In this document: piece by piece, positions 1 through 8,613 of the stretch
Layout of the letters: each line of letters opens with the position of its first letter
Numbering within the stretch: position 1 is the stretch's first letter
NCBI GenBank assembly: GCA_016210055.1
Contig: JACQUZ010000138.1
Coordinates: forward strand, 1-36,005
Length of the DNA stretch: 36,005 nt
Direction: 5' to 3'
Origin: Deltaproteobacteria bacterium
Lineage (GTDB): Bacteria > Myxococcota_A > Polyangia > Haliangiales > SHYZ01
Position numbers and translations under genes: made by a program
Notes under the pieces: model-generated
Databases searched by the model: none
What the model was told of the DNA's origin: nothing
What the model saw: the letters and a program-made list of their open reading frames with translations, nothing else

Positions 1-79
1 ACGTGGAGAGGCGGCCGGCTCCCTCGTGCCCGAAGCGGCCACGATGCCGATTGTCGCGGCCGCGTGACCTCCCAAGCGG

Positions 80-137
80 TGAACGCTTACCTTTTCTTAG
101 CCGAGGGCTGAACGCTTACCAAGGTCTTTGCCGAGCG
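80..137. repeat. Imperfect 29-bp tandem duplication at the 5' edge of the first gene
   Basis: Two units, 80-108 and 109-137, both begin TGAACGCTTACC. They diverge in the middle and share GCCGAG near their ends. The period of 29 is not a multiple of 3, so the duplication shifts the reading frame. The second unit begins with a TGA (109-111) that is in frame with the following gene. This is read directly from the sequence; that it disrupted the gene is inference. Confidence 0.6.
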
Positions 138-138
138 A

Positions 139-1683
139 GTGCCGCTCGAAGAGATGTCCGATGCCGCGTGCCATGAGACCGCGCCCTGCTTCGGGGGAAC
201 GATCCATCTCCTGTCTCTGCCCATCGGCACGCTGCCGCTTCGTATCACGGCAACCAACACCGACGGCGCCGTGAGCCGAGCCACGGTTTCCGTCAATCAC
301 CAGCCAGTAACCGCCCCCTGGGTCACTTCGCCGCGGCAGGGGGAACCAGTCGCCGACTTCCTTCGCATTACCGCGTCATGTCCCGAAGATCCCAAGGGAT
401 GTGCCCACATTGCCGCATCGCTTGAACGGAGTATCTCCTACTGGGGCGGGACGGATTGGTCAGAACCGCTCATATCGAAAGACGCGCCGCGCGTGGACCT
501 CGAGGTCCCGATAAGCCCGCTCAGAGGACACGAGCTGCTCAAGGTTGATCTGACTGACCATTCCAATCAGTTGCGATCGTATTTCATCCGATTGCACCCG
601 CGCCCGAGCGATGAGCTCGTCGAGATCGAATCCGTCCCCGGCAAGGTCCTCGACACGACCTCCGAGCGCATCTTGTACTGGGAGTCGCCGAGCATGGGAA
701 GTCCAGGCAAGGTAATCGTGAAGGATCGGACCACTGGGCAGGTTGAAGTACTCGCTCTAAATCTAAGAGCACAGTCCGGCTTCCTGATTCGTGGCGGCGC
801 AATCATTTTGGATCAGGACACGAATCTTATCGAATGCCGCGACTCCTCATGCGCACCCATTGCGCAAGTTGGTTTTACTTGGAACCTAGCGGTCGAGGGA
901 GACCACGTCGCATGGGGGCAAGATGGCGCGCTCTACTACCGGAATATTGAACAGGGCGTAACCAAGCAAATCAGCACGAGCACCGGGAGATGGGCACTCG
1001 GGGACAATGGCGATCTCGTGTTCTTGGATGAAGCGGCCGGGCTTCTCCGCTACCGCAACGGCGTACTGACGCGACTCCTCGATTTGGATCATGCTCGCAA
1101 GTACGGTTGGGCGTTGGCAACCTCCGGCGGTGCCGTTGCTGCCCGCAGCTATGACGGACAGGTTCTTCTCATATCGGAAACCAAAGCAGCCGTATTTCTC
1201 CCCTCGAACCCAGTTGACAACGACACCGTGCGATACTTCGTTGCCGGACACGGTTACCTGGCACTTGCCATGTCCTCGGGGCGCATCCTGGTCCGGTCGC
1301 CCGACGGTACGATGAGCGAACGACCACCAGCTCCCCTGTTTTCCGGACTGCTCTTAAACCTCGTGGGCCCCAATGGCGAGCTTGTGTACTCCACCTGGTC
1401 TACCGGCCAGCGCAGCACCCTCTCCTTCCCCGATGGCAAGACCATCGATCTCGGCCCCACGCCTTCACTGGATGGGAAGTGGACCTTCGACATCGACAGG
1501 CCCAGGCTGATCCTCGGCAACACGATCTTCGGCATCCGGGCTCTCGAAGAGCCCGCGCCAGCCGCTAGGGCCGAATCACCTGGCCTCGGCTGCACTGTGA
1601 CGCCCGTCCGGCCCACGCGCCAACTTCCGCTGTTCCTGCTCGCAGCAGCCCTGGTGCGTGCCACCAGGCGACGCACCAAGTGA
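139..1683 (+). CDS. Exported beta-propeller-like protein with MYXO-CTERM-like tail, 5' end probably damaged
   Basis: The open frame gives 514 residues from a GTG at 139; the in-frame stop at 109-111 prevents a longer start. Residues 1-55 look like the second half of an Ig-like domain (a TNTDGAVSRATVSV stretch). About residues 170-470 carry short repeated blades of the type seen in TolB/YncE-like propellers (ERILYWES, DHVAWGQDGALYY, GDLVFLDEAAGLLRY). The C-terminus has a Cys, a hydrophobic stretch LPLFLLAAAL and an RRR cluster, resembling a MYXO-CTERM sorting tail. Such proteins normally begin with a signal peptide, but none is present here. That absence, the half domain and the frame-shifting duplication suggest the 5' part is missing or out of frame. 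Function is unknown. It converges on the metallopeptidase gene with a 9-bp gap. Confidence 0.7.
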   Translation: MPLEEMSDAACHETAPCFGGTIHLLSLPIGTLPLRITATNTDGAVSRATVSVNHQPVTAPWVTSPRQGEPVADFLRITASCPEDPKGCAHIAASLERSISYWGGTDWSEPLISKDAPRVDLEVPISPLRGHELLKVDLTDHSNQLRSYFIRLHPRPSDELVEIESVPGKVLDTTSERILYWESPSMGSPGKVIVKDRTTGQVEVLALNLRAQSGFLIRGGAIILDQDTNLIECRDSSCAPIAQVGFTWNLAVEGDHVAWGQDGALYYRNIEQGVTKQISTSTGRWALGDNGDLVFLDEAAGLLRYRNGVLTRLLDLDHARKYGWALATSGGAVAARSYDGQVLLISETKAAVFLPSNPVDNDTVRYFVAGHGYLALAMSSGRILVRSPDGTMSERPPAPLFSGLLLNLVGPNGELVYSTWSTGQRSTLSFPDGKTIDLGPTPSLDGKWTFDIDRPRLILGNTIFGIRALEEPAPAARAESPGLGCTVTPVRPTRQLPLFLLAAALVRATRRRTK

Positions 1684-1692
1684 CCAACGCGC

Positions 1693-4095
1693 CTACGCCC
1701 GTCGCCTGCGCGTAAGGACGATCAGGAACCCCACCAGCCCCAGGAGAACAGCGCCACTCGGCCCACGCCCCGCACCGCCCACGCGGCAGCCGCAGTCCTC
1801 GTCTTCCTTTTCGGCATGCCCGTCCGTCCCAGCGTCGGACGCGGGATGGTTTGCCTCGCTGCCCGCGTCGGGCGTCGGCAGGTGGCCGGCCGTGTGCGCA
1901 AAGCTTACCCCTTCAACGCCCACGCCTGCCCCCTCATTCGCAATCATGACGTGGTAGGTCCCCTTGGGGAACGCCCCGGACACGGCCCCTCCGCCACCGC
2001 CTCGGCTCACGAGCGAAATATCGCCCACCGCCGTGGCGTCGTGCGTGATGGGGTTGACGTTCCAGTTCCACTTGATGGGCTCGTCCCCTGCCTTCACGAG
2101 GAGCTTCAGCGCGGGCGGAGTGCGCGAGCCGCCAAAGCCACCAAAGCCTCCAGACTGGGTGCCCCTAATGGTTACCTTGATTTCAACGGAGTCCTCGGGC
2201 AAGTCGAGCTTGAACTGCATGGGTCCTGGCGCGATGGGCTGGCCGATATCTTCCGCACCGTTGAGCATGAAGAAATCCTTCACGCTCGTTCCCTTCATGT
2301 CGAGAACGCGATGGTTGCAGCCCAAAACGCCTCTCGCTTGAAAGGCTTCCTTGAGCTTCGTCGCCACCTGCGCATTCACCGACAGCTCGAGCTCCGCTAC
2401 CGACTTCGCCGCGGCGGCTTCCATGGCGTCATAGACGGACAGCGAGTCCATGACCCGAAAGATCGCCTTGTCCATCTTGACCTGGTCCTCGTCTGACAGC
2501 GACTTGCGCACGCTCCACAACGCCGCGGTGAAGAACTCGGAGTCCTGATGGACTTCGTTCCACAGGTCGGCAGGGCACGTCTTGGTATTCTCGAGATGCC
2601 GCACCACGCCACCGGGCAAGGCCGCGCCAAAATACTCGCCGAGCTTCGGATCCTCGGTGACCGCCGCCGAGAAGTAGTCTGGGTACCCCTCGATGAGCCC
2701 GCCCGCGGTCGCATCGAGGCCATATTCGTCCGGCACGACCGGCTGGTAGTTGGGGAGGACCTTGTTCATGACGGCGTGACCAAACTCGTGGTACACGACG
2801 TCGCCATCGTAGGCCGCGTCGCCGATCGTTCCCTCGCCGAAGATAATCGAGTCCTCTTCTGGGAAGCCCCCGCCGAATCCCCCCTTGGGGGTAAAAAGAG
2901 CGTTCTCGAAGCCCACGAGCGTCGACGCCGCTGGGGCCACGGCCTCTCCACCGCCTGCCGGCTCCTGACAGAGGGCCTCGCGATACCCGCCCGGAATCTT
3001 GGCATTGACAATCGCCGTAATCGGCGCGTCCTTGAGCTTGAACTCAGGGCCAATCCACCCCCTGAAGGCCGAGTAGATCTTGGACACGTGGTAGTACATC
3101 TGCACTTCGGCGAACTGGTCCTCGGGCTCCTTCTCGTTCGTCGGACGCGTCACGTGCAGGAAGTTCCCTTCTTCGTTCGTCGTGACCGTCGGCTTGAACG
3201 TGCAGGAATGAATGGACCCGTTAAAGCCGCCAAAGCTCACCTTCCTGCACTTCCGCTCATCGATGCAGTTTTGAACCACGATGTCCCTATCGATGAGCTG
3301 CGTGGCTGCTTGGGGAAGCGTCTCGAGCGATGTCTCGATGAGCGGCGTGTTCGCACCCTCGGACCGCGGGTTGAACTTCCACACCTTGGCCTTGTGCTCG
3401 GCCGCCTCGCGGGCGATGTTCTCCACGCGGAGCACGGCTCCGGTCTGGGCGTCGATGATGGCCTGAATTACCTCACGCCGGGCGAGATCCGCGGGGAGGC
3501 GCACCTGCCAGGCGAGCCTCGGGGTCGCCTCTGGATGAAACGCGAAGATAACGAGCTTGGCATGGTCCGAAGCCTTGACGATTGGCTTCATATCGCCCTC
3601 ATGCCCGCTCAGCACCACCTCGATGGCCGCCTCTGCACCGATCCTCGGAGTCACGTCAAAACCGGGCGGAATGGCCAGCGCCTCGCCCGAAATCCACCGC
3701 ACCCGCCCATCGGAATCCAGGCGAACTGCCGCGCGGGCGCCAAAAACCTCGATCCCCCGGAATACCTGCCGGAACTTGACCATCGAACCGTCTTCGCCAC
3801 GCCTTGTGGCTTCCAGCTCGAGCGTCGATGGATCGATCCCCCGGAGGACGGACGGCCCGGACGAGACATATGCGCGGGCGATTTCTGCCGGCGTGCCCCT
3901 TCCCGGAGTCGAAAGCGTCCCGGCTTCGAAGGACGGCCGCTTCGCGCCCACTCGGACATGCCTCGCCGTCACTGTACCCACGCCTTGTGGCGCCGCGGCC
4001 GAAGGACCGAAGGCCGGGGATCCATGGGCCGGAACGACGAGTGGTACCGAGAGGGCTACGGATGCCAGAATACTCCACCATTCCTTGCGGCGCAT
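1693..4095 (-). CDS. Secreted M36/M4-like zinc metallopeptidase with MYXO-CTERM tail
   Basis: An 800-residue pre-pro-protein. Residues 1-25 form a signal peptide. About 55-135 resemble a fungalysin/thermolysin propeptide (FTP), followed by a PepSY-like stretch to about 215. The catalytic site is HEFGH at 436-440, with the third zinc ligand expected at E469 in EGYPD, closest to the M36 pattern EGWSD. About 620-745 is a beta-rich domain with Gly-rich runs, possibly a proprotein-convertase or PPC-like C-terminal domain. The tail (DCGC, hydrophobic helix, RRRR) is a good MYXO-CTERM signal, implying surface anchoring or processing at the outer membrane. A Shine-Dalgarno GGGAGGT lies about 7 nt upstream of the ATG. 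It is divergent from hisS with a 145-bp gap. Likely role: extracellular protein degradation. The peptidase assignment is strong; the M36 versus M4 choice is less certain. Confidence 0.9.
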   Translation of the reverse strand: MRRKEWWSILASVALSVPLVVPAHGSPAFGPSAAAPQGVGTVTARHVRVGAKRPSFEAGTLSTPGRGTPAEIARAYVSSGPSVLRGIDPSTLELEATRRGEDGSMVKFRQVFRGIEVFGARAAVRLDSDGRVRWISGEALAIPPGFDVTPRIGAEAAIEVVLSGHEGDMKPIVKASDHAKLVIFAFHPEATPRLAWQVRLPADLARREVIQAIIDAQTGAVLRVENIAREAAEHKAKVWKFNPRSEGANTPLIETSLETLPQAATQLIDRDIVVQNCIDERKCRKVSFGGFNGSIHSCTFKPTVTTNEEGNFLHVTRPTNEKEPEDQFAEVQMYYHVSKIYSAFRGWIGPEFKLKDAPITAIVNAKIPGGYREALCQEPAGGGEAVAPAASTLVGFENALFTPKGGFGGGFPEEDSIIFGEGTIGDAAYDGDVVYHEFGHAVMNKVLPNYQPVVPDEYGLDATAGGLIEGYPDYFSAAVTEDPKLGEYFGAALPGGVVRHLENTKTCPADLWNEVHQDSEFFTAALWSVRKSLSDEDQVKMDKAIFRVMDSLSVYDAMEAAAAKSVAELELSVNAQVATKLKEAFQARGVLGCNHRVLDMKGTSVKDFFMLNGAEDIGQPIAPGPMQFKLDLPEDSVEIKVTIRGTQSGGFGGFGGSRTPPALKLLVKAGDEPIKWNWNVNPITHDATAVGDISLVSRGGGGGAVSGAFPKGTYHVMIANEGAGVGVEGVSFAHTAGHLPTPDAGSEANHPASDAGTDGHAEKEDEDCGCRVGGAGRGPSGAVLLGLVGFLIVLTRRRRA

Positions 4096-4227
4096 TGCGG
4101 TGACCTCCCCCGGCCATGCCGGCTAGAGCGTGAAATCCTTGAGCGCTAGGGAATTTAGGGAAGACGCGGCCATCGTGGCAACCTCCCGCCTCTGGCAACA
4201 AATGACTGCCCACCCTATCGATTCGTG

Positions 4228-4240
4228 TAGACTTCGCCGC
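4228..4240 (+). promoter_or_regulatory. Candidate -10 element placing hisS transcription start at its ATG (leaderless)
   Basis: TAGACT at 4228-4233 is followed by exactly 7 nt before ATG 4241, and no Shine-Dalgarno sequence is present. The same arrangement (TACACT plus 7 nt) precedes boxC. No clear -35 hexamer is seen 16-18 nt upstream. Confidence 0.4.
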
Positions 4241-5527
4241 ATGTCTCGCGATGCGGATGAGGGAAGACTTCAGGCCATCAAGGGGATGAACGACGTCCTC
4301 CCCCCGGAGTCGGCCAAGTGGAACTACATCGAAAGGCGTGCGAGGTCTCTCTTCGAAGGGCACGGCTACCGGGAAATCCGCATCCCCATTCTCGAGTACA
4401 CGTCGCTGTTCGTGCGCACCATCGGAGAAGCCACCGATGTCGTGGAGAAGGAGATGTACACCTTCCTCGACCGGGACAAGCGCTCCATCACCCTGCGCCC
4501 AGAAGGCACCGCGAGCGCCGTCCGCGCCTACCTCGAGCACTCGGTGCACGTGAAGGAGCCCGTGACCCGGTGGTACTACTCGGGCCCCATGTTTCGGCAC
4601 GAGAGGCCGCAGAAAGGTCGCTATCGGCAGTTCTACCAGATGGGGGTCGAGGCCTTTGGCGTGGCCGAGCCCACGATCGATGCCGAGCAGATCGCGCTGC
4701 TTCAAACGTTCTTCGCCGACCTTGGAATCACCGGATTGGACGTGCTGGTCAATTCAGTGGGTGGCCCCGAGGACCGGCCTCTCTACCGGGCTGCGCTTCT
4801 TTCGTACCTTGAACCGCGGCGTGCGTCGCTGTGCGAGGATTGCCAGCGTCGGCTCGTCACCAACCCGCTACGCGTCCTCGATTGCAAGGTAGAAGGGTGC
4901 GCCAGGGCGATCCAGGGTGCGCCGTCCGTGCTCGACCACCTGGGGCAAGGCGCACGGGAACATTTCGAGGGAGTGACAGAAGCGCTCAAGGAGCTCGAAG
5001 TGCCGTTTCGCGTGGAGCCGCGCCTGGTACGAGGCCTCGACTACTACACGGGCACCATCTTCGAGGTGCGCGCGATCGCGTCCGACCTGGGCGCGCAAAA
5101 CACCCTGGGCGGCGGAGGGCGCTATGACTCGCTGGTCCGCGAGATGGGCGGTCCCTCGACGCCGGCCATCGGCTTTGCATTCGGCATGGAGCGCCTCGCC
5201 CTCACCTTGCCGGGTGAGCCCGAGACGTTCGACGTGGCCCCCGAGGTGTTCTTTGCCTCCCACGGTGAGGCCGCGCGCCTTCGCTGCCTCAAGCTGGCGC
5301 AGAAGCTCCGCGCCCGCGGGTTCCGCATTGAGCTTTGGCATCGCACCACGTCCATGAAGGCGCAGATGAAGCGGGCGGACAAGCTCCTCGCCCGCACCGT
5401 CGTGGTCGTTGGCGACGAAGAGCTCGCCGACCAGCACCTGGTTCTGCGCGACATGAAGTCCGGCGAGCAACGGCGGATCGCCGAGGACGAGCTCGTGCCG
5501 GAGCTCAAGAAGATCCTGCGCGGGTAG
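4241..5527 (+). CDS. hisS: Histidine--tRNA ligase
   Basis: A 428-residue class II aminoacyl-tRNA synthetase that charges tRNA-His, close to the usual length of about 424. The N-terminus GMNDVLPPESAKW is the typical HisRS opening. Motif 2 is FRHERPQKGRYRQF near residue 119. The HisA signature LVRGLDYYTGTIFEV lies near 260. Motif 3 is in the GGGGRYDSLV...GFAFGMERL segment near 290-325. The C-terminal anticodon-binding domain covers about 335-428. The frame is open for 37 codons upstream of this ATG, but those residues do not resemble HisRS, and family alignment supports ATG 4241. It ends 12 bp from the oppositely oriented binding-protein gene. Confidence 0.97.
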   Translation: MSRDADEGRLQAIKGMNDVLPPESAKWNYIERRARSLFEGHGYREIRIPILEYTSLFVRTIGEATDVVEKEMYTFLDRDKRSITLRPEGTASAVRAYLEHSVHVKEPVTRWYYSGPMFRHERPQKGRYRQFYQMGVEAFGVAEPTIDAEQIALLQTFFADLGITGLDVLVNSVGGPEDRPLYRAALLSYLEPRRASLCEDCQRRLVTNPLRVLDCKVEGCARAIQGAPSVLDHLGQGAREHFEGVTEALKELEVPFRVEPRLVRGLDYYTGTIFEVRAIASDLGAQNTLGGGGRYDSLVREMGGPSTPAIGFAFGMERLALTLPGEPETFDVAPEVFFASHGEAARLRCLKLAQKLRARGFRIELWHRTTSMKAQMKRADKLLARTVVVVGDEELADQHLVLRDMKSGEQRRIAEDELVPELKKILRG

Positions 5528-5539
5528 ACCTGGGCGTCG

Positions 5540-6451
5540 TCACTTGAAGACCTTGTTCACCAGCTTGAGCGCCGCTTTCGCGGGCTCCATCCCCAGACGC
5601 TGGGCCGTCTTCAGGTTGACGGAAAGAGACCCATTGCTAAACGTCTTGGACGGAAGCTTCGCAGGATGCTCCAGGATCTGGATCGCGAGCTCGGCCGCGC
5701 GCACCCCAATATCACGGTAATCCGGGCCAATCGACGCCAGCGCGCCCGCCTCGGTGAGCCCCTCGAGGAATCCAAAGAGGGGGATCCCCTGATCGAGGGT
5801 CGTCCGCAGCAAGTAGGCGAACACGTCCTTGTTGATGATCTTGGTGTCGGGCAGGAGCCAGAGAGCATCCACGCGCTCGGCTATCTCCTCGACGGCACTT
5901 CCCACATCCCGCGACGAGGCCACGCCCTTGGCCACGATTGTCACCCCATGGCGCCTTGCGGCGCCCCGCGCCTCCTCGACCAGCGCGCCGGAGTCCCGGC
6001 CGTAGATCAGCCCGATTCTCGTGACCCGCGGGAAGACCGATTTCAGCCTCGCGAGCTGCACCCCCACCGGGATTTCCATCGGCACGCCCGTGATGTTGGG
6101 GCCTACGAGCCCGTGCTTCTCGGGATACAGGACCGTGGCGTAGACCACCGGCGTGTCGGAAATCCGCCCCACGAGCGCCGCAAGGGCTTTTTGCCCCACC
6201 GCGATGATCACCTTGGGGCTCGTCTTGCGCGCATGAGCCACGGGATCCTCGGCGTGCCGGAGCTCGACGACCGTGGCTCCGCCAAGGCGCTCCTTGATGG
6301 CAGCCGCGCTCTCCTTGTACTGGGGAACGCTCCCGTCGACCAGGATCACCACCGGGGGAGCTGCCTGGGCGTCGGACGCAAGGGCGAGAACGAGCGCCGC
6401 CACCCCGATCAGGGCAGCACAAGGTCCGCCGCTTCGAGACGAGCCCACCAT
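5540..6451 (-). CDS. Orphan periplasmic ABC-type substrate-binding protein (ABC_sub_bind / TrpX-like family)
   Basis: 303 residues. Residues 1-30 form a Sec signal peptide with a probable AQA|A cleavage site. The mature part has the two-lobed periplasmic-binding fold of the PF04392-type family: VVILVDGS start, then KVIIAVGQKAL, then VTRIGLIYG, then ALWLLPDTKIIN, then PLFGFLEGLTEAGAL. Ligands in this family include aromatic amino acids and other small molecules; the ligand here is unknown. It is the last gene of a five-gene minus-strand operon, starting 2 bp after the stop of the TonB-dependent receptor. No permease or ATPase gene is nearby, so a sensory role, presenting a ligand to the membrane kinase at the start of the operon, is as plausible as transport. 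The family call is firm; the role is inferred. Confidence 0.85.
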   Translation of the reverse strand: MVGSSRSGGPCAALIGVAALVLALASDAQAAPPVVILVDGSVPQYKESAAAIKERLGGATVVELRHAEDPVAHARKTSPKVIIAVGQKALAALVGRISDTPVVYATVLYPEKHGLVGPNITGVPMEIPVGVQLARLKSVFPRVTRIGLIYGRDSGALVEEARGAARRHGVTIVAKGVASSRDVGSAVEEIAERVDALWLLPDTKIINKDVFAYLLRTTLDQGIPLFGFLEGLTEAGALASIGPDYRDIGVRAAELAIQILEHPAKLPSKTFSNGSLSVNLKTAQRLGMEPAKAALKLVNKVFK

Positions 6452-6453
6452 GG

Positions 6454-8613
6454 CTAGAACTGCTGCTCCATTTCGAGCAGCACGGTTCGCCCCAGCCCTG
6501 GAATGTCGTTGCCTCCAAATCCAGGTTGCACGGTGCTCGTGTTCAAGAGGTTTTTGAGCGAAAGCCTGAGCACCAGCTCGTTCGGCCCGTACTTGATCCC
6601 AACCGTCGACAGGGTGAGCCCGAGGAGGGCATGGGAGCCGATGCGATAGGCGGGCTTCCCGTGCCTCTTCGCAATGAGGAGGTTCGAGCCGCTCGCTGGA
6701 AGCGAGCCGACATGATTCAGCTCACCGCCGAGACGCAAGTGCCACCGCCTTGCGGTCGCGCCCAGCCCGATGTTGGACAGGATGTCGGGGTACGACTCGG
6801 CCGCGGTGGTGAGCACGGCGCGGGCGCTCTCTTTCTCGCTCACGACCCAAGACAGGTTCCCCCACCCGTCGACGCTCCAGCCGGAACGCAGGCGAAGGAG
6901 GAACTTGCCTTCCGCTTCCAACCCGACCGAAGAGAGCTCACCGACGTTGTCCGCCTTGAGCGCCGAGCCGGTGGGAAGGAACTCCACCTTGCGCTGAATC
7001 ACGGTGTAGAAGCCGGTCAAGGAGGCCGAGTACTTCCCAGGGGTCTCCATGCCGAAAACCAGCTCGCCGGTCGAAGCTCTCTGCTCGGCCAAGGCGCTGT
7101 TTCCCGACAGCGCGCCTTCGTAGAGGGCCTCGGAAAAGAGCTGATCGTCTGATGGCGCCTTGAACGAGGTCCCGACGAGGGCCTTGACGTGGGCTGAGTC
7201 TCCGAGCAGAAAGACGACCCCGAGTCGACCGCTCGGAACCTTTCCGTAGAGCGAATGGGAATCGAGCCTGACGCCGGTGGTGAGCCCGACGTTCTGGATC
7301 GGATAGTAGATGGCCTGGGCATAGAGCCCCAGGTTTGAGGACAGCCGGTCGGCTGGCAGCGAAGAGAGCAGGCGCAGGTCCCCGGGCCGGAACACCCCTG
7401 CCCGCTGCTTGTATAGCGTGTACACGCGCTGCGGCTCCTCGACCTCCCTGGAGTAGTCGACTCCCCCGACGAGAGAGAACTCGCGCCGCGGCTGGTAACG
7501 CGCCTCCCCCACGACGTCGAGCGACTCATAGCTCAGGCGGCGAATTCGGTCGTACGCAGGACTCGCCACGTCGATGCGATCGCCTGGCTTCACCTCACCC
7601 GAGCCATGGGCGACCGATAGAAGTAGGTCCGTGGCTCCAAGCGCAAAGGCGAGTTCCCCCTTGAGGTACCGATTGGAAAGCGCCACCCTCGTCGAGGTGA
7701 GGGCCAGGTTTCGCCCCTCCTCGATCGCGGTGTCGACAAAACGCTGGTCGGTAAAGGTCTCCGAGAACCCACCGAACAGGCGGAAGCTGGCTCCGTGCCC
7801 CAGGTCCAAAACGAGGCGGCCGTACATCGAGCCGGGCATGGCCCGGTCATCCTCGCTCGTCGGCTCGGAATAATGGTGCAAGTCAGGCGAGGTCGAAGGT
7901 AGCGCCAAGCCCGAGCGGTCCTGGGTGTCCAGAGACGCGGCCAAGACGAGCTCCAGCCTTCCCTCTCGCGCACCGTAGAGGAGGGATCCGCCCACGCGCG
8001 GCCGAAACGCCCCCGGGACCTGCATCCCTCCAGCACGGTACCCAAGCCAGAACCCGCCCACGTCCTCGGCATTTCGCGTGATGATGTTGACGACGCCCAA
8101 GAAAGCGTCCGCCCCATAGAGCGCTGACACCGGCCCACGGATCACCTCGATCCGCTCGACGACCTCGATGGGGATGAGCTCGGGGCCGAGCGCATAGCCC
8201 GTCGTGGGCCGGAAATCGACGGGATGCCCATCGACCATGACCTTGACGAGGCGGGACGCAGCATGCGCCCCACCATGCACTCCGCGCACGCCAGCGTCTG
8301 GGAAGACCAGATCGTCGATCACGTGAAAACCCGCGACGCTGGCGAGGACCTGGGCGATCGATCGATACCCGCGACTGCGGATATCCTCCCGGGTCATCAC
8401 CGTCACCACCGACGGAGCCTCGCGGAGATCCTGCTTGGTCTTGGTGATCGTCGTGACCGTCTGGCGGACTTCCTCCTCCAGGCGGAAGAGGTCCAGCTCC
8501 GTCAGCGCGTCGTCGCTCGCCCACGACGTGCCCGCGAAAAGCACGAGGAGCGACACGGCGGGAAGAGGAGCAAGGCAGAGGATCGCGCGACGTGGGACTT
8601 GCGCACGGGTCAT
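6454..8613 (-). CDS. TonB-dependent outer-membrane receptor
   Basis: 719 residues from ATG 8613, which overlaps the preceding stop as ATGA. An internal signal peptide (LCLAPLPAVSLLVLFAGTSWA) is followed by a short acidic segment. The plug domain is at about 50-165 (APSVVTVMTREDIRSRG, then VERIEVIRGPVSALYGADAF, then GVVNIITRN), and the barrel runs to a C-terminal Phe (LLEMEQQF), as expected for BAM-inserted proteins. There is no N-terminal STN signalling domain. It should pass a ligand across the outer membrane using TonB energy; the substrate is unknown. Its place between cytoplasmic response regulators and a periplasmic binding protein suggests that uptake or sensing of one ligand is coupled. 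A longer upstream reading to 8757 overlaps the previous gene and lacks signal-peptide character, so it was not used. Confidence 0.92.
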   Translation of the reverse strand: MTRAQVPRRAILCLAPLPAVSLLVLFAGTSWASDDALTELDLFRLEEEVRQTVTTITKTKQDLREAPSVVTVMTREDIRSRGYRSIAQVLASVAGFHVIDDLVFPDAGVRGVHGGAHAASRLVKVMVDGHPVDFRPTTGYALGPELIPIEVVERIEVIRGPVSALYGADAFLGVVNIITRNAEDVGGFWLGYRAGGMQVPGAFRPRVGGSLLYGAREGRLELVLAASLDTQDRSGLALPSTSPDLHHYSEPTSEDDRAMPGSMYGRLVLDLGHGASFRLFGGFSETFTDQRFVDTAIEEGRNLALTSTRVALSNRYLKGELAFALGATDLLLSVAHGSGEVKPGDRIDVASPAYDRIRRLSYESLDVVGEARYQPRREFSLVGGVDYSREVEEPQRVYTLYKQRAGVFRPGDLRLLSSLPADRLSSNLGLYAQAIYYPIQNVGLTTGVRLDSHSLYGKVPSGRLGVVFLLGDSAHVKALVGTSFKAPSDDQLFSEALYEGALSGNSALAEQRASTGELVFGMETPGKYSASLTGFYTVIQRKVEFLPTGSALKADNVGELSSVGLEAEGKFLLRLRSGWSVDGWGNLSWVVSEKESARAVLTTAAESYPDILSNIGLGATARRWHLRLGGELNHVGSLPASGSNLLIAKRHGKPAYRIGSHALLGLTLSTVGIKYGPNELVLRLSLKNLLNTSTVQPGFGGNDIPGLGRTVLLEMEQQF

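Noticed and set aside
2..67. A frame at the left edge ending in TGA 65-67 as the tail of an upstream gene
   Set aside because: At 21 codons it is too short to distinguish from chance; it shows no recognisable motif.
109..111. In-frame TGA before the first gene as a second selenocysteine codon
   Set aside because: The residues upstream do not resemble a redox protein, no Cys-aligned motif exists, and the TGA lies in a duplicated segment.
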